A stretch of DNA of 64,000 nt, taken from NCBI GenBank assembly GCA_002699085.1, contig PAAR01000006.1, forward strand, positions 49,063 through 113,062, read 5' to 3'. The notes beneath the pieces are model-generated. The model saw nothing but the letters and a program-made list of their open reading frames with translations. It had not been told where the DNA came from and did not search any database. The translations under genes and the position numbers were made by a program. The stretch is from Micavibrio sp. Lineage in GTDB: Bacteria; Pseudomonadota; Alphaproteobacteria; Micavibrionales; UBA9664. The number at the start of each line of letters is the position of its first letter. The first letter of the stretch is position 1. This document shows positions 17,885 through 26,826 of this stretch, one piece after another.

Positions 17885-19510
17885 ATGCCTTATACCGCAC
17901 CGATTAAAGATCAACTTCTTGCACTTAGAGCTTTAGGGTTTGACTTTTCACTCTTAGACGAAGCAACAGTTGAGGCCATTCTTGATGAGGCAAATAAACT
18001 TGCCTCTAATGTTTTGGCACCGCTCAACTGGACGGGCGATCAAGAGGGCTTAAAACGTGCCGATGATGGCTCTATCAAAATGCCAAAAGGGTTTAAAGAT
18101 GCCTATCAGCAATATCGTGAAAGTGGCTGGAACGCTGTTCCTTTCTCAGAAGAATATGGCGGTCAAAACCTACCATGGGCGATGGCTTTTCCTATCCAAG
18201 AAATGTGGCAGGCAGCCAATATGGCCTTTGGTCTATGCCCCTTGCTTAATCAAGGTGCCGTAGAAGCTATTTTGCATCACGGCTCCGATGAACAAAAAGA
18301 AATTTATTTGCCAAAACTTATCTCTGGTGAATGGACGGGGACAATGAATTTAACCGAACCCCAAGCTGGCTCAGATCTCGCCGCTGTGAAATCAAGGGCC
18401 GAGCCGCAAGCTGACGGGTCTTACAAAATCTCGGGCCAAAAGATTTTCATTACTTACGGCGAACATGATATGGCCGATAATATCATCCACCTTGTTTTGG
18501 CACGTACACCAAACGCCCCCGAAGGTGTTAAAGGTATCTCTTTATTTATTGTGCCGAAAATCTTGGAAGATGGGTCTCGTAATGATCTGGTCTGTAGTGG
18601 TATCGAACATAAGCTTGGCATCCATGCCTCACCCACTTGTACAATGCAATTTGGTGATAAGGGCGGTGCAACAGGTTATTTGATTGGCGAAGAAAACAAA
18701 GGCCTTATTTACATGTTCACCATGATGAATAACGCCAGACTTTCTGTCGGGCTTCAAGGTGTCGCTATTAGCGATCGTGCTTATCAGCACGCTTTCGCCT
18801 TTGCTAAAGAGCGTGTTCAAGGTGGTGGCAAAACCATTGACCAACATACTGACGTCCAGCGCATGTTAAAAACAATGAACGTCTTAACTGAAGCCGGCCG
18901 TGCCTTAACCTATGAAGCAGCCATTGCTTTTGATGCGGCCAATGCCGGTGACAAAACAGCCCAAAGTAAAGTTGAGTTTTTAACACCAATTGTTAAAGCT
19001 TTCGGCACAGACAATGCGATAGAAGTAACATCTCTTGGTATCCAAGTACATGGCGGGATGGGTTATGTTGAAGAAACAGGGGCAGCACAATATTTACGTG
19101 ATGCTCGTATTTTGCCTATCTATGAAGGCACAAATGGTATTCAAGCCATTGACCTTGTAGGGCGTAAAACCCTTATGAATGATGGTGCCTACGCCAAAAC
19201 ATATATTGAAGAGCTTAAATCACATGCCGCTGATACACTTGTATCTTATATTAAGCGCTTGGAAGAAACCTTAGAGCATGTTCTGTCTTTGAAAGAAAAT
19301 CCCGATAAAGCGCAATTCATTGCACATGCTTATTTAAATCAATTTGCGCTTGTCGCAGGCGGTGTCTTATTAAAACGCTTAGCCGAAACAGCCGCCAGTG
19401 ATGACGATAAAGATTTTGCGCATGAAAAAATGGCCTCATTCGATTTTTACTGTGACATGATTCTGCCACGTGCCGAAAGCTTCGCCCGTCAGATATTGGC
19501 TATTAAATAA
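17885..19510 (+). CDS. Acyl-CoA dehydrogenase (long form with C-terminal extension)
   Basis: This FAD enzyme introduces the first double bond in fatty acyl-CoA oxidation. Visible family segments are WTGTMNLTEPQAGSDLAAV, KIFITYGEHDMADNIIHLVLAR, NNARLSVGLQG, and VHGGMGYVEETGAAQYLRDARI followed by PIYEGTNGIQAIDLVGRK, where the catalytic Glu is expected. At 541 aa it carries the extra C-terminal domain of the larger subfamily. The thiolase at 49.7 kb could act in the same pathway, but the two are not linked. The downstream acetyltransferase starts two bases after its stop. Confidence 0.95.
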   Translation: MPYTAPIKDQLLALRALGFDFSLLDEATVEAILDEANKLASNVLAPLNWTGDQEGLKRADDGSIKMPKGFKDAYQQYRESGWNAVPFSEEYGGQNLPWAMAFPIQEMWQAANMAFGLCPLLNQGAVEAILHHGSDEQKEIYLPKLISGEWTGTMNLTEPQAGSDLAAVKSRAEPQADGSYKISGQKIFITYGEHDMADNIIHLVLARTPNAPEGVKGISLFIVPKILEDGSRNDLVCSGIEHKLGIHASPTCTMQFGDKGGATGYLIGEENKGLIYMFTMMNNARLSVGLQGVAISDRAYQHAFAFAKERVQGGGKTIDQHTDVQRMLKTMNVLTEAGRALTYEAAIAFDAANAGDKTAQSKVEFLTPIVKAFGTDNAIEVTSLGIQVHGGMGYVEETGAAQYLRDARILPIYEGTNGIQAIDLVGRKTLMNDGAYAKTYIEELKSHAADTLVSYIKRLEETLEHVLSLKENPDKAQFIAHAYLNQFALVAGGVLLKRLAETAASDDDKDFAHEKMASFDFYCDMILPRAESFARQILAIK

Positions 19511-19512
19511 AG

Positions 19513-19965
19513 ATGTCTGATTTTTCAATAAGAGCTGTATCAGTCGACAAAGAAGATTTAACCACTCTACATAGATTTTGCCACGATATGGCAGCGTATG
19601 ATGAGTTTGCTATAAAATATGATACTGAAAAGCTGAAACAATTAGTCACTGAGAATAATAAAAACTATTTCTTCTTTGCTTGTGTAAATGAAAAACCGAT
19701 TGGCTTTATCTCTTTTTATGAATGTTTCACCTTATACCATGCAGAAAAAGGACTATATGTCGCTGGTGCTTTCATAGAAGCTGATTACCGTGGTAATGGC
19801 TACGGAAAAAAACTTTTTGAATTCACTGCTAATTTTGCAAAAGAAAATCACTACGCATATTTAAACTGGATTGTTGAATACTCTAATCAAAAAGCCTTTA
19901 ATTTTTATAAATCTCTTAATGCACAAATATCTGATAGATGGGCTTATGTTCGTTTAAATACCTAA
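19513..19965 (+). CDS. GNAT family N-acetyltransferase
   Basis: This is a 150-aa GNAT fold. The acetyl-CoA-binding motif A is visible as LYVAGAFIEADYRGNGYGKKLFEFTANFAKE, followed by ILN-type residues (YLNWIVEYSNQKAFNFYKSLNAQ). The substrate is unknown. The start lies two bases after the acyl-CoA dehydrogenase stop, so it is probably co-transcribed. Codon use is slightly more AT-rich than the upstream gene. Confidence 0.85.
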   Translation: MSDFSIRAVSVDKEDLTTLHRFCHDMAAYDEFAIKYDTEKLKQLVTENNKNYFFFACVNEKPIGFISFYECFTLYHAEKGLYVAGAFIEADYRGNGYGKKLFEFTANFAKENHYAYLNWIVEYSNQKAFNFYKSLNAQISDRWAYVRLNT

Positions 19966-19967
19966 AA

Positions 19968-20037
19968 GTCATCCCGAGCAACGCCGAGGGATCTCTCGAG
20001 ATTTCTCCACTCGTATAAATACTCGGTCGAAATGATA
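19968..20037. repeat. Palindromic intergenic repeat, second type
   Basis: A 70-base element runs GTCATCCCGAGCAACGCCG...ACTCGGTCGAAATGATA. Its ends are imperfect inverted repeats (TCATCCCGAGC versus TCATTTCGACCGAG on the other strand) and its centre is the palindrome TCTCGAGA. It sits in the convergent gap between the GNAT gene and ugd. I know similar elements as high-copy intergenic repeats in other bacteria. Only one clear copy is in this window. Confidence 0.6.
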
Positions 20038-20041
20038 ATTT

Positions 20042-21370
20042 TTATTTTACTGGTCGACCTATCGCATAATATTTAATACCATCCTCGGCCATAGCCTCTG
20101 GGTCATAGATATTACGGCCATCAAAAACCACAGGATTTTTAAGTGCTTTTTTAAGCTGATCTCGATCAATTGATTGAAAAGCTTTCCACTCTGTCACAAT
20201 AATAAGTGCATCTGCCCTCTCTACTGCTGACCAAGGATCATTAGCATAAGTTAGATCATTACGTGTGCCGTATATGCGCTTGGTCTCTTCCATCGCTTTT
20301 GGGTCATAAGCGTTCACATGTGCCCCTTCAGCCCATAGATTTTCCATGATGACCCGAGATGGTGCCTCACGCATATCATCTGTATTTGGCTTGAAGGCCA
20401 AACCCCATAGCGCAAAAGTTTTGCCTTTTAAACTGCCGCTAAAATGTGCTTTCACTTTATTAACGAGCACATGTTTTTGCGCTTCATTCACAGATTCAAC
20501 CGCTTCAATCAAATTGGCAGTGTAGCCATTTTGTTTCGCTGTTGCCGCCAATGCTTTCACATCTTTAGGGAAACAAGACCCCCCATAACCAGCGCCTGGA
20601 TAGATGAAATCATAGCCAATACGGCTATCGGCACCGATACCATGACGGACATGCTCGATATCAGCACCAACACGATCCGCAATATTTGATAACTCATTCA
20701 TAAAACTGATTTTTGTCGCCAACATTGCATTCGCTGCATATTTGGTCAGCTCAGATGATTTCACATCCATCGCAATCACACGACTATGTGAACGCATAAA
20801 AGGAGCATAGACTTTTTCTAAAGTTAATTTAGCTTTGTCATTTTCTACACCAATGATGATGCGATCAGGCTTCATAAAATCTTCAACCGCACGGCCTTCT
20901 CGTAAAAATTCTGGGTTTGAAGCGACATCAAATGTCAAATCGGATTTACGTGCATCTAAAGCCTTTTGCACTTCCTTTTTGACTTTCTCAGCCGAACCAA
21001 CAGGCACCGTCGATTTCGTCACAACAATCTTATGCTCGTTCATATGTTGGCCAATAGCACGGCCCACAGATAAAACTGCTGATAAGTCAGCAGAGCCGTC
21101 TTCATCTGGCGGCGTACCCACCGCAATCATAATAATTTGGCTAGCCTCGATTGCTGCTTTGGAATCGGTGGTAAAAGTCAGTCGTTTCTCAGCAAAATTA
21201 CTTGTTACTTTTTGCTGAAGGCCAGGTTCGTAAATAGGAATGCCGCCATTATTCAATAGATCTACTTTTGCTTGGTCAATATCAAGACATATAACATCAT
21301 GGCCAACTTCGGCCAAACAGGCCCCTGTTACTAATCCAACGTAACCAGTTCCAACAACCGTAATTTTCAT
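20042..21370 (-). CDS. ugd: UDP-glucose 6-dehydrogenase
   Basis: Ugd oxidises UDP-glucose to UDP-glucuronate in two NAD-dependent steps, supplying surface polysaccharides. The Rossmann motif [12 protein letters not shown] is at residues 5-16. The substrate region [21 protein letters not shown] and the catalytic cysteine in [16 protein letters not shown] follow, then [17 protein letters not shown]. The 442-aa length is normal. A TGATCC-spaced GAGGTGATCC segment lies before the ATG. It is monocistronic here, with no polysaccharide genes nearby. Confidence 0.96.
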   Translation of the reverse strand: MKITVVGTGYVGLVTGACLAEVGHDVICLDIDQAKVDLLNNGGIPIYEPGLQQKVTSNFAEKRLTFTTDSKAAIEASQIIMIAVGTPPDEDGSADLSAVLSVGRAIGQHMNEHKIVVTKSTVPVGSAEKVKKEVQKALDARKSDLTFDVASNPEFLREGRAVEDFMKPDRIIIGVENDKAKLTLEKVYAPFMRSHSRVIAMDVKSSELTKYAANAMLATKISFMNELSNIADRVGADIEHVRHGIGADSRIGYDFIYPGAGYGGSCFPKDVKALAATAKQNGYTANLIEAVESVNEAQKHVLVNKVKAHFSGSLKGKTFALWGLAFKPNTDDMREAPSRVIMENLWAEGAHVNAYDPKAMEETKRIYGTRNDLTYANDPWSAVERADALIIVTEWKAFQSIDRDQLKKALKNPVVFDGRNIYDPEAMAEDGIKYYAIGRPVK

Positions 21371-21518
21371 GAGGTGATCCTTATATCAATTAACTACTGT
21401 TGATATATAAGACTTAAAGTTTGAAAGCAAGACTTTAGACTTTCTTATCAGAGCAACCATCAAAATTGGCACAGCCTTTGCAATCTTTTTATTGGGGTCA
21501 CAGTAAAAGGATTAAAAC

Positions 21519-22121
21519 ATGCGCCAAGAACATGGCTTTAGACAGACCTTGAATAATTTTTCAATCCCCGCAGAAGAAACTGATTCTGCCCTTCTTAATC
21601 GTATTCATAGTACACAGGATAAGGCTGCTTATAAAGCGTTAGTGAATCGCTACCTCCAACCTCTATGGCGACTAGCATCAAATATTTTACACGATAAGTC
21701 CGAAGCTGAAGATATTATACAGGATGTTTTTGCCCAGCTATGGCATGCGACCCCTGATTGGGACGGCAAAGGCGAGGCGTCCTTCAAAACATGGTTATAT
21801 CGTGTCACATTAAATAAATGCATTGACGTTAAACGTAAGAAAGCACACCAAACACTCAATGCCGAAAGTGCTCTAAGTGTCATTAAAGATAGCCGTGATT
21901 CTTCTGAGGATATGCTTCACCAAAAACAAAATGCGAGAATGGTACGTGAAGCAGTGAAGCGTTTACCAAAAACCCAACAACAAGCGCTCCATCTATTTTA
22001 TTTCCAAGAAAAATCGATTGAAGACATTGCCGCCGAAATGGATACATCAATTGATGCCGTTAAATCCTTACTTAAACGTGGTCGTCAAAATACCCGTGAC
22101 GCCTATGAGCGTCATCTATAG
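21519..22121 (+). CDS. ECF-type RNA polymerase sigma factor
   Basis: Region 2 spans about 27-105 (YKALVNRYLQPLWRLASNIL, AEDIIQDVFAQLWH, FKTWLYRVTLNKCID). Region 4 spans about 140-195 (RLPKTQQQALHLFYFQEKSIEDIAAEM, then SIDAVKSLLKRGRQNTRD). The 200-aa protein lacks regions 1.1 and 3, as expected for an ECF factor. No anti-sigma gene adjoins: the next gene is on the other strand and encodes an acetyltransferase. The target regulon is unknown. Confidence 0.93.
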   Translation: MRQEHGFRQTLNNFSIPAEETDSALLNRIHSTQDKAAYKALVNRYLQPLWRLASNILHDKSEAEDIIQDVFAQLWHATPDWDGKGEASFKTWLYRVTLNKCIDVKRKKAHQTLNAESALSVIKDSRDSSEDMLHQKQNARMVREAVKRLPKTQQQALHLFYFQEKSIEDIAAEMDTSIDAVKSLLKRGRQNTRDAYERHL

Positions 22122-22667
22122 TAGTTTATAATAGTAATAGCCTTTGACAGGCTTTTCATCGACATAAGCATAAAATGGGTGAATACCACATTGCTTATAG
22201 CCTTGTGTCTCAAAAAGATTAATCGCTTCTTGCTGCGTTTCTCGCACATCAAGATTTATGACTTTAAAATGATCCTGTTTGGCTTTGCGCTCTGCCGCTT
22301 CGACTAATTTCTTTGCTAAACCATACCCACGTGCCCAAGGTGTCAAAAAAGTACTCGTTAAATGTACAGCATGGGACTGTGCTTCATTATTATGTGGTGG
22401 TAATACAAGCTGCGCTGTCCCGCAAATCACATCATCAAGACGCGCGACAAATAAATGACGTTGCGGCATTGCCAATACGCCACGCCAAAATCGTTCAAGA
22501 ACATCTCGCTCAGGCACAACTACCCAGCCAAAACCACCACCATTTTCAATAGCTGTCACGGTTGCATCGCATAAATCGATCATATCGGCTTTGGAAATTT
22601 CAGTAATAAGTGAGACCCGTGCCTCTGGCATTTGGGGCTCTGAAGTAAAAGCGGATTTCTCCGTCAT
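22116..22667 (-). CDS. GNAT family N-acetyltransferase
   Basis: This is a 183-aa GNAT protein with LFVARLDDVICGTAQLVLPP, the acetyl-CoA loop LTSTFLTPWARGYGLAKKLVEAAERKAKQ and INLDVRETQQEAINLFETQGYKQCG, ending with HPFYAYVDEKPVKGYYYYKLL. This resembles the subfamily that acetylates small molecules, but the substrate is not readable. GAGGG before the ATG supports the start. It overlaps the convergent sigma-factor gene by six bases. Confidence 0.88.
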   Translation of the reverse strand: MTEKSAFTSEPQMPEARVSLITEISKADMIDLCDATVTAIENGGGFGWVVVPERDVLERFWRGVLAMPQRHLFVARLDDVICGTAQLVLPPHNNEAQSHAVHLTSTFLTPWARGYGLAKKLVEAAERKAKQDHFKVINLDVRETQQEAINLFETQGYKQCGIHPFYAYVDEKPVKGYYYYKLL

Positions 22668-22768
22668 AATGCCCTCTTTCTCTTTTGCTTATAGTTTAAG
22701 TATATCACATCAGATAAAGTACTTTCTCTATTTGTCCATGATGCAGCGCAATGAGAGCTCATCAAGGA

Positions 22769-22795
22769 TTGACATTCTAAGCTGTGCTCCCATAT
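22769..22795 (+). promoter_or_regulatory. Sigma-32-like heat-shock promoter of hslVU
   Basis: TTGACAT and CCCATAT are separated by 13 bases, about 30 bases before the hslV start codon. The CCCAT-type -10 is characteristic of heat-shock promoters, and hslVU is a classical sigma-32 operon. Confidence 0.65.
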
Positions 22796-22826
22796 CTTCT
22801 CAAGGTAAGTAAAAGAGGAAAAATAC

Positions 22827-23360
22827 ATGACAACCATATTATCTTTAAGAAAAGACGGTGAACTTGTTGTTGCAGGTGATGGACAAGTATCACTTGGCCA
22901 AACAGTAATGAAAGGAAACGCCGTCAAGGTGCGCCGACTTGGCAAAGACAAAGACATTGTTGCGGGCTTTGCTGGTGCGACCGCTGACGCCTTCACTTTA
23001 TTTGAACGTTTAGAGGCAAAATTAGACACTTATCCAGGTCAACTAACACGGGCCTGTGTCGAGCTGGCTAAAGACTGGCGCACGGATAAGTATCTGCGTC
23101 GCTTAGAAGCGCTAATGGCTGTTTGTGATAAAGATGTCTCTCTCATATTGTCTGGCACAGGCGATGTTGTTGAACCAGAAGATGGTATTATTGGTATTGG
23201 CTCAGGTGGTAATTATGCATTATCTGCAGCACGGGCGATGATGGATCAGAAAGATTTATCCGCCAAACAAATTGCTGAAAAGGCAATGAAGATTGCGGCA
23301 AATATCTGCGTATACACCAATGACAATATCGTTATTGAAACCCTTAAATCCGATACATAA
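22827..23360 (+). CDS. hslV: ATP-dependent protease proteolytic subunit HslV
   Basis: HslV forms the double hexameric peptidase chamber of the HslVU protease. The start [20 protein letters not shown] fits the family: after Met removal the first Thr is the nucleophile. Other family segments are [32 protein letters not shown] and the [16 protein letters not shown] region. The length of 177 aa is normal. GAGGA lies before the ATG. hslU follows after 12 bases, and a heat-shock-type promoter lies upstream. Confidence 0.97.
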   Translation: MTTILSLRKDGELVVAGDGQVSLGQTVMKGNAVKVRRLGKDKDIVAGFAGATADAFTLFERLEAKLDTYPGQLTRACVELAKDWRTDKYLRRLEALMAVCDKDVSLILSGTGDVVEPEDGIIGIGSGGNYALSAARAMMDQKDLSAKQIAEKAMKIAANICVYTNDNIVIETLKSDT

Positions 23361-23372
23361 AAGAAAAATACT

Positions 23373-24728
23373 ATGAGTACAAAATTAAAAGATAAAACAG
23401 CCACACCGGCTGAACCAACTAATATTACAAGCTATTCTCCGAAAGAAATTGTGAACGAGCTTGACCGTTACATCATTGGCCAAAAAGCAGCTAAAAAGGC
23501 TGTGTCTCTTGCTTTGCGTAATCGCTGGAGACGGATGCAAATCGAGCAACCTTTACGTGACGAGGTTTTGCCAAAAAATATTTTAATGATCGGGCCAACA
23601 GGGGTTGGTAAAACAGAAATCGCTCGTCGTTTAGCCAAGCTCGCTCAAGCACCTTTTATTAAAGTAGAAGCCACAAAATTTACTGAAGTAGGTTATGTCG
23701 GCCGTGATGTGGAATCGATCATTCGTGATTTAGTTGAAATATCGATCCATATGACCCGTGATGAAATGCGTAAAGGCGTTACAGAAAAAGCCAAGCTTGA
23801 TGCTGAAAATCGTGTCCTTGATGCCCTAGTAGGCGCTACAGCCACAGAAGGAACAAGAGAATCTTTCCGCAATAAATTGCGGGCTGGCGAGTTGAATGAT
23901 CGTGAGATTGAACTTGAGCTACAAGATAATTCATCACCGATGCAGGGCTTTGATATTCCTGGTATGCCGGGTGCATCCATGTCGATGCTTTCTATAGGTG
24001 ATATGTTCGGCAAGGCTTTGGGCGGTAAAACTAAAAAGAAAAAAATGAAGGTCAAAGATAGTTTTGATGTATTGATTGCTGAGGAAAGTGACAAACTTTT
24101 AGATGAAGATAAAATTATCTCTGATGCTTTGGCGGCAGTTGAACAAAACGGAATCGTCTTTTTGGATGAGATTGATAAAATTACCTCGCGCCAAGATGGC
24201 CGGGGTGATGTTTCTCGTGAAGGCGTGCAACGTGACTTATTACCACTCATTGAAGGGACAACTGTTTCAACAAAATACGGGCCCATAAAAACCGATTTTA
24301 TTTTGTTTATTGCCTCTGGGGCGTTCCATTACGCCAAACCATCTGATCTATTAGCCGAGTTACAAGGGCGGCTACCGATCCGTGTTGAGTTGCGTGCGTT
24401 AACCGAGGAAGATTTCAAAAAGATTTTGTTAGAACCAGAAGCGAGCCTTATTAAACAATATAAAGCGCTTTTAAAAACAGAAGGTGTTGACCTTGAATTT
24501 GACGATGGCGCTATTGATGAGATTGCTCGTATTTCAACCGATATAAATCGCACAGTCGAAAATATAGGCGCAAGACGTTTACATACAGTGCTTGAATATC
24601 TATTAGAGGAAATAAGCTATACAGCCAATGAAAAATCAGGTGAGACCGTTAAAGTGACCGCCGAGCTGGTGCTGAAGAATTTAAAAGATCTTTCTCAAAA
24701 CACCGATCTAAGTAAGTTTATTCTTTAA
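23373..24728 (+). CDS. hslU: ATP-dependent protease ATPase subunit HslU
   Basis: HslU is the AAA+ unfoldase that caps HslV. Walker A GPTGVGKT is at residues 74-81, and Walker B occurs in [11 protein letters not shown]. The pore motif region [20 protein letters not shown] and the sensor region [21 protein letters not shown] are intact. The inserted I-domain spans about 110-240. The last residues TDLSKFIL form the C-terminal tail that docks into HslV. Full length at 451 aa, in an operon with hslV. Confidence 0.97.
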   Translation: MSTKLKDKTATPAEPTNITSYSPKEIVNELDRYIIGQKAAKKAVSLALRNRWRRMQIEQPLRDEVLPKNILMIGPTGVGKTEIARRLAKLAQAPFIKVEATKFTEVGYVGRDVESIIRDLVEISIHMTRDEMRKGVTEKAKLDAENRVLDALVGATATEGTRESFRNKLRAGELNDREIELELQDNSSPMQGFDIPGMPGASMSMLSIGDMFGKALGGKTKKKKMKVKDSFDVLIAEESDKLLDEDKIISDALAAVEQNGIVFLDEIDKITSRQDGRGDVSREGVQRDLLPLIEGTTVSTKYGPIKTDFILFIASGAFHYAKPSDLLAELQGRLPIRVELRALTEEDFKKILLEPEASLIKQYKALLKTEGVDLEFDDGAIDEIARISTDINRTVENIGARRLHTVLEYLLEEISYTANEKSGETVKVTAELVLKNLKDLSQNTDLSKFIL

Positions 24729-24729
24729 A

Positions 24730-25377
24730 TTAATTCTGGAAGAATTTCTTAAACGGAAATGTTTCAAATAGTGCTTTAGCACTGCCCATGCTTGCACCAA
24801 TTTTAGAGCCTGCTTGGCCAATCTTTAGAACATTTTCGATCCGTGCTCGTAAGAAAGTTTCCACCTCTTCGAGGCTCGCCTCATTTTTTGATAACCAATA
24901 CAATGTCGTGGTTGTTAATACACCAAGGAGTAATCCACGTTTTGTATATCGATTATAATCGGTCGCCGTATCCCCTGCCCATGTCCAAATATGATCGGCT
25001 GTTTGCCAAATAACTTGTTTTGCACGCAATGATCTAAAAGGTCGTGCCCAGAATTTTGCAGCCTCTCTTAGAGCTTCTTTATGTGGGGCTAAAATCTCAA
25101 AACGGATCATCGCTGCTTTAGCTACTCTGGCACGTACACGTAAATCTTCTGGATCAATTTTAGCAAGTTGTGCCAGCATTTGTGCATCAGCCCATTCACT
25201 GAAATACGCCACCAAATCAGTAACACCCTCAGGAAAAACAGCGACAGCCATATCAGGCTTATATCCTGCTTTTTCAGTAGCATCCATAAGCACAGATTGT
25301 GTCCAGCCTTCAAAAGCCACTTCATTAAGAGCGGCGGCTAAAATTTTATTTTTAATGTCTTGTGTATCAATTGTCAT
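24730..25377 (-). CDS. COQ9 family ubiquinone biosynthesis protein
   Basis: COQ9 proteins are TetR-like lipid-binding factors that assist ubiquinone hydroxylation in mitochondria and alphaproteobacteria. The N-terminal TetR-like helices (ILAAALNEVAFEGWTQSVLMDATEKAGY) and the C-terminal family core are present (FWARPFRSLRAKQVIWQTADHIWTWAGDTATDYNRYTKRGLL). The length of 215 aa is typical for the bacterial form. Its stop lies one base after the convergent hslU gene. UbiA, an earlier enzyme of the same pathway, is encoded at 56.5 kb. Confidence 0.9.
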   Translation of the reverse strand: MTIDTQDIKNKILAAALNEVAFEGWTQSVLMDATEKAGYKPDMAVAVFPEGVTDLVAYFSEWADAQMLAQLAKIDPEDLRVRARVAKAAMIRFEILAPHKEALREAAKFWARPFRSLRAKQVIWQTADHIWTWAGDTATDYNRYTKRGLLLGVLTTTTLYWLSKNEASLEEVETFLRARIENVLKIGQAGSKIGASMGSAKALFETFPFKKFFQN

Positions 25378-25568
25378 ACCTAAATAAATAGCAGCTTATA
25401 GAGAAATGAAAAGTATTAATTAAAATCGAACAAAATCAATGGCTTATCATTTTTTTCTGGACTTCATAAAATATTTTCTATAAACAAGATGGTAACGCTA
25501 AGTGTCTCAAAACATTTAGAAAACACATAAATAACGTTCGCAAAGAACGTACAACGATAAGGGTAATT

Positions 25569-26243
25569 ATGCCAGAAGTCTTGATTAACGGCCCAGAAGG
25601 TCGTCTTGAAGGTCGCTACTATCACTCTAAAACACCAAATGCACCGCTTGCACTCATATTGCATCCGCATCCTGAACATGGCGGTACAATGAACAACAAA
25701 GTTTCTTTTGCTTTATACCAGATTATGGCCCAGCGTGGTTTTTCTACCTTACGCTTTAATTTCCGTGGTGTCGGAAATTCTCAAGGAACATATGATAATG
25801 GTGAAGGTGAATTATCTGATGCAGCAGCAGCCCTAGACTGGATGCAGGATATTAATAAAAATGCCCCTTATGTTTGGGTTGGTGGTTTCTCATTCGGTGC
25901 ATGGATTGGTATGCAATTACTAATGCGTCGTCCTGAAATTCAAGGCTTCATTTCTGTTGCGCCACCTGCCAATACTTATGACTTTAATTTCTTGGCACCG
26001 TGCCCAACAAATGGTCTGATCCTTCGTGGTGATAAAGATACAATCGTGACAAAAGACTCTGTTGAAGTGTTAATTGAAAAATTAAACGTACAACAAGGTC
26101 TTAATGTTGATTACCGTGAAATGGAAGGTGCTAACCACTTCTTCCGTGATAAAATTCCTCAATTAGCTTACCACGTTCACGACCATATGAACCAAGCCGA
26201 AGCAGGTAACTTCATCGAGATCGGGCAAAAAGCCGCTGCTTAA
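25569..26243 (+). CDS. Alpha/beta hydrolase family protein
   Basis: This is a serine hydrolase fold with the oxyanion segment LILHPHPEHGGTMNNKV, the strand LRFNFRGVGNSQGTYD, the nucleophile elbow GGFSFGAW (Ser108), LILRGDKDTIV with a candidate acid, and GANHFF with the candidate His. This subfamily is widespread in alphaproteobacteria without a known substrate. The codon choice is more uniform than in the neighbours, which may mean high expression. A strong bidirectional terminator follows. Confidence 0.9.
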   Translation: MPEVLINGPEGRLEGRYYHSKTPNAPLALILHPHPEHGGTMNNKVSFALYQIMAQRGFSTLRFNFRGVGNSQGTYDNGEGELSDAAAALDWMQDINKNAPYVWVGGFSFGAWIGMQLLMRRPEIQGFISVAPPANTYDFNFLAPCPTNGLILRGDKDTIVTKDSVEVLIEKLNVQQGLNVDYREMEGANHFFRDKIPQLAYHVHDHMNQAEAGNFIEIGQKAAA

Positions 26244-26268
26244 ATTGACCACAAAATAATAAGAATTA

Positions 26269-26298
26269 AAAAACCCCAGCCTAAAGACTGGGGTTTTT
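26269..26298. terminator. Bidirectional intrinsic terminator
   Basis: AAAAACCCCAG and CTGGGGTTTTT form a perfect stem over an 8-nt loop. A T-run occurs on both strands, so it can end the hydrolase gene (plus) and bcp (minus). Confidence 0.9.
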
Positions 26299-26301
26299 AT
26301 T

Positions 26302-26766
26302 TTATGCAGCAACACTGCTTAGAACATCATCAACATGGCCATCAACTTTGACCTTATGCCATATCTTTCCAATCTTACCTTTTTCATCAATTAAAAACGT
26401 CGTGCGCTCAATACCCATATATTCACGCCCGTACATAGATTTTTTCTTCCATACACCATAGCGTTCACACATATCGCTATTTTCATCTGATAAAAGTGGG
26501 AGGGTTAGATTATATTTTTCTTTAAATTTCTCATGGCGCTTCACTGAGTCTTTTGACACGCCTAGAATTGTAGCACCACTGGCAGAAAATTTTGCTAAAT
26601 TCGCCTCAAAGGCACAGGCTTCTTTTGTACAGCCTGATGTGTCATCTTTTGGATAAAAATACAGAACAAGTTTTTTGCCCTTATAATCTTTGAGTGAAAT
26701 TGTCTTACCGCCATCGGCTGGTAATGTGAAATCTGGTGCTATATCACCCTCTTTAAGTACTGTCAT
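26302..26766 (-). CDS. bcp: Thiol peroxidase, Bcp-type peroxiredoxin
   Basis: The enzyme reduces hydroperoxides with a peroxidatic cysteine. The active site is DDTSGCTKEAC, with Cys46 as peroxidatic and Cys51 as the nearby resolving cysteine of the atypical two-cysteine class. Family segments GDIAPDFTLPADGG, LYFYPKDDT, LGVSKDSVKRHEKF and YMGIERTTFLIDEKGKI are all present. The length of 154 aa is normal. It ends four bases from the bidirectional terminator. Confidence 0.96.
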   Translation of the reverse strand: MTVLKEGDIAPDFTLPADGGKTISLKDYKGKKLVLYFYPKDDTSGCTKEACAFEANLAKFSASGATILGVSKDSVKRHEKFKEKYNLTLPLLSDENSDMCERYGVWKKKSMYGREYMGIERTTFLIDEKGKIGKIWHKVKVDGHVDDVLSSVAA

Positions 26767-26826
26767 TCTAGTGTATCCTTCTATATAATATTACTCTACT
26801 ACATAAAAAGAATTGAACCGCCAAGC

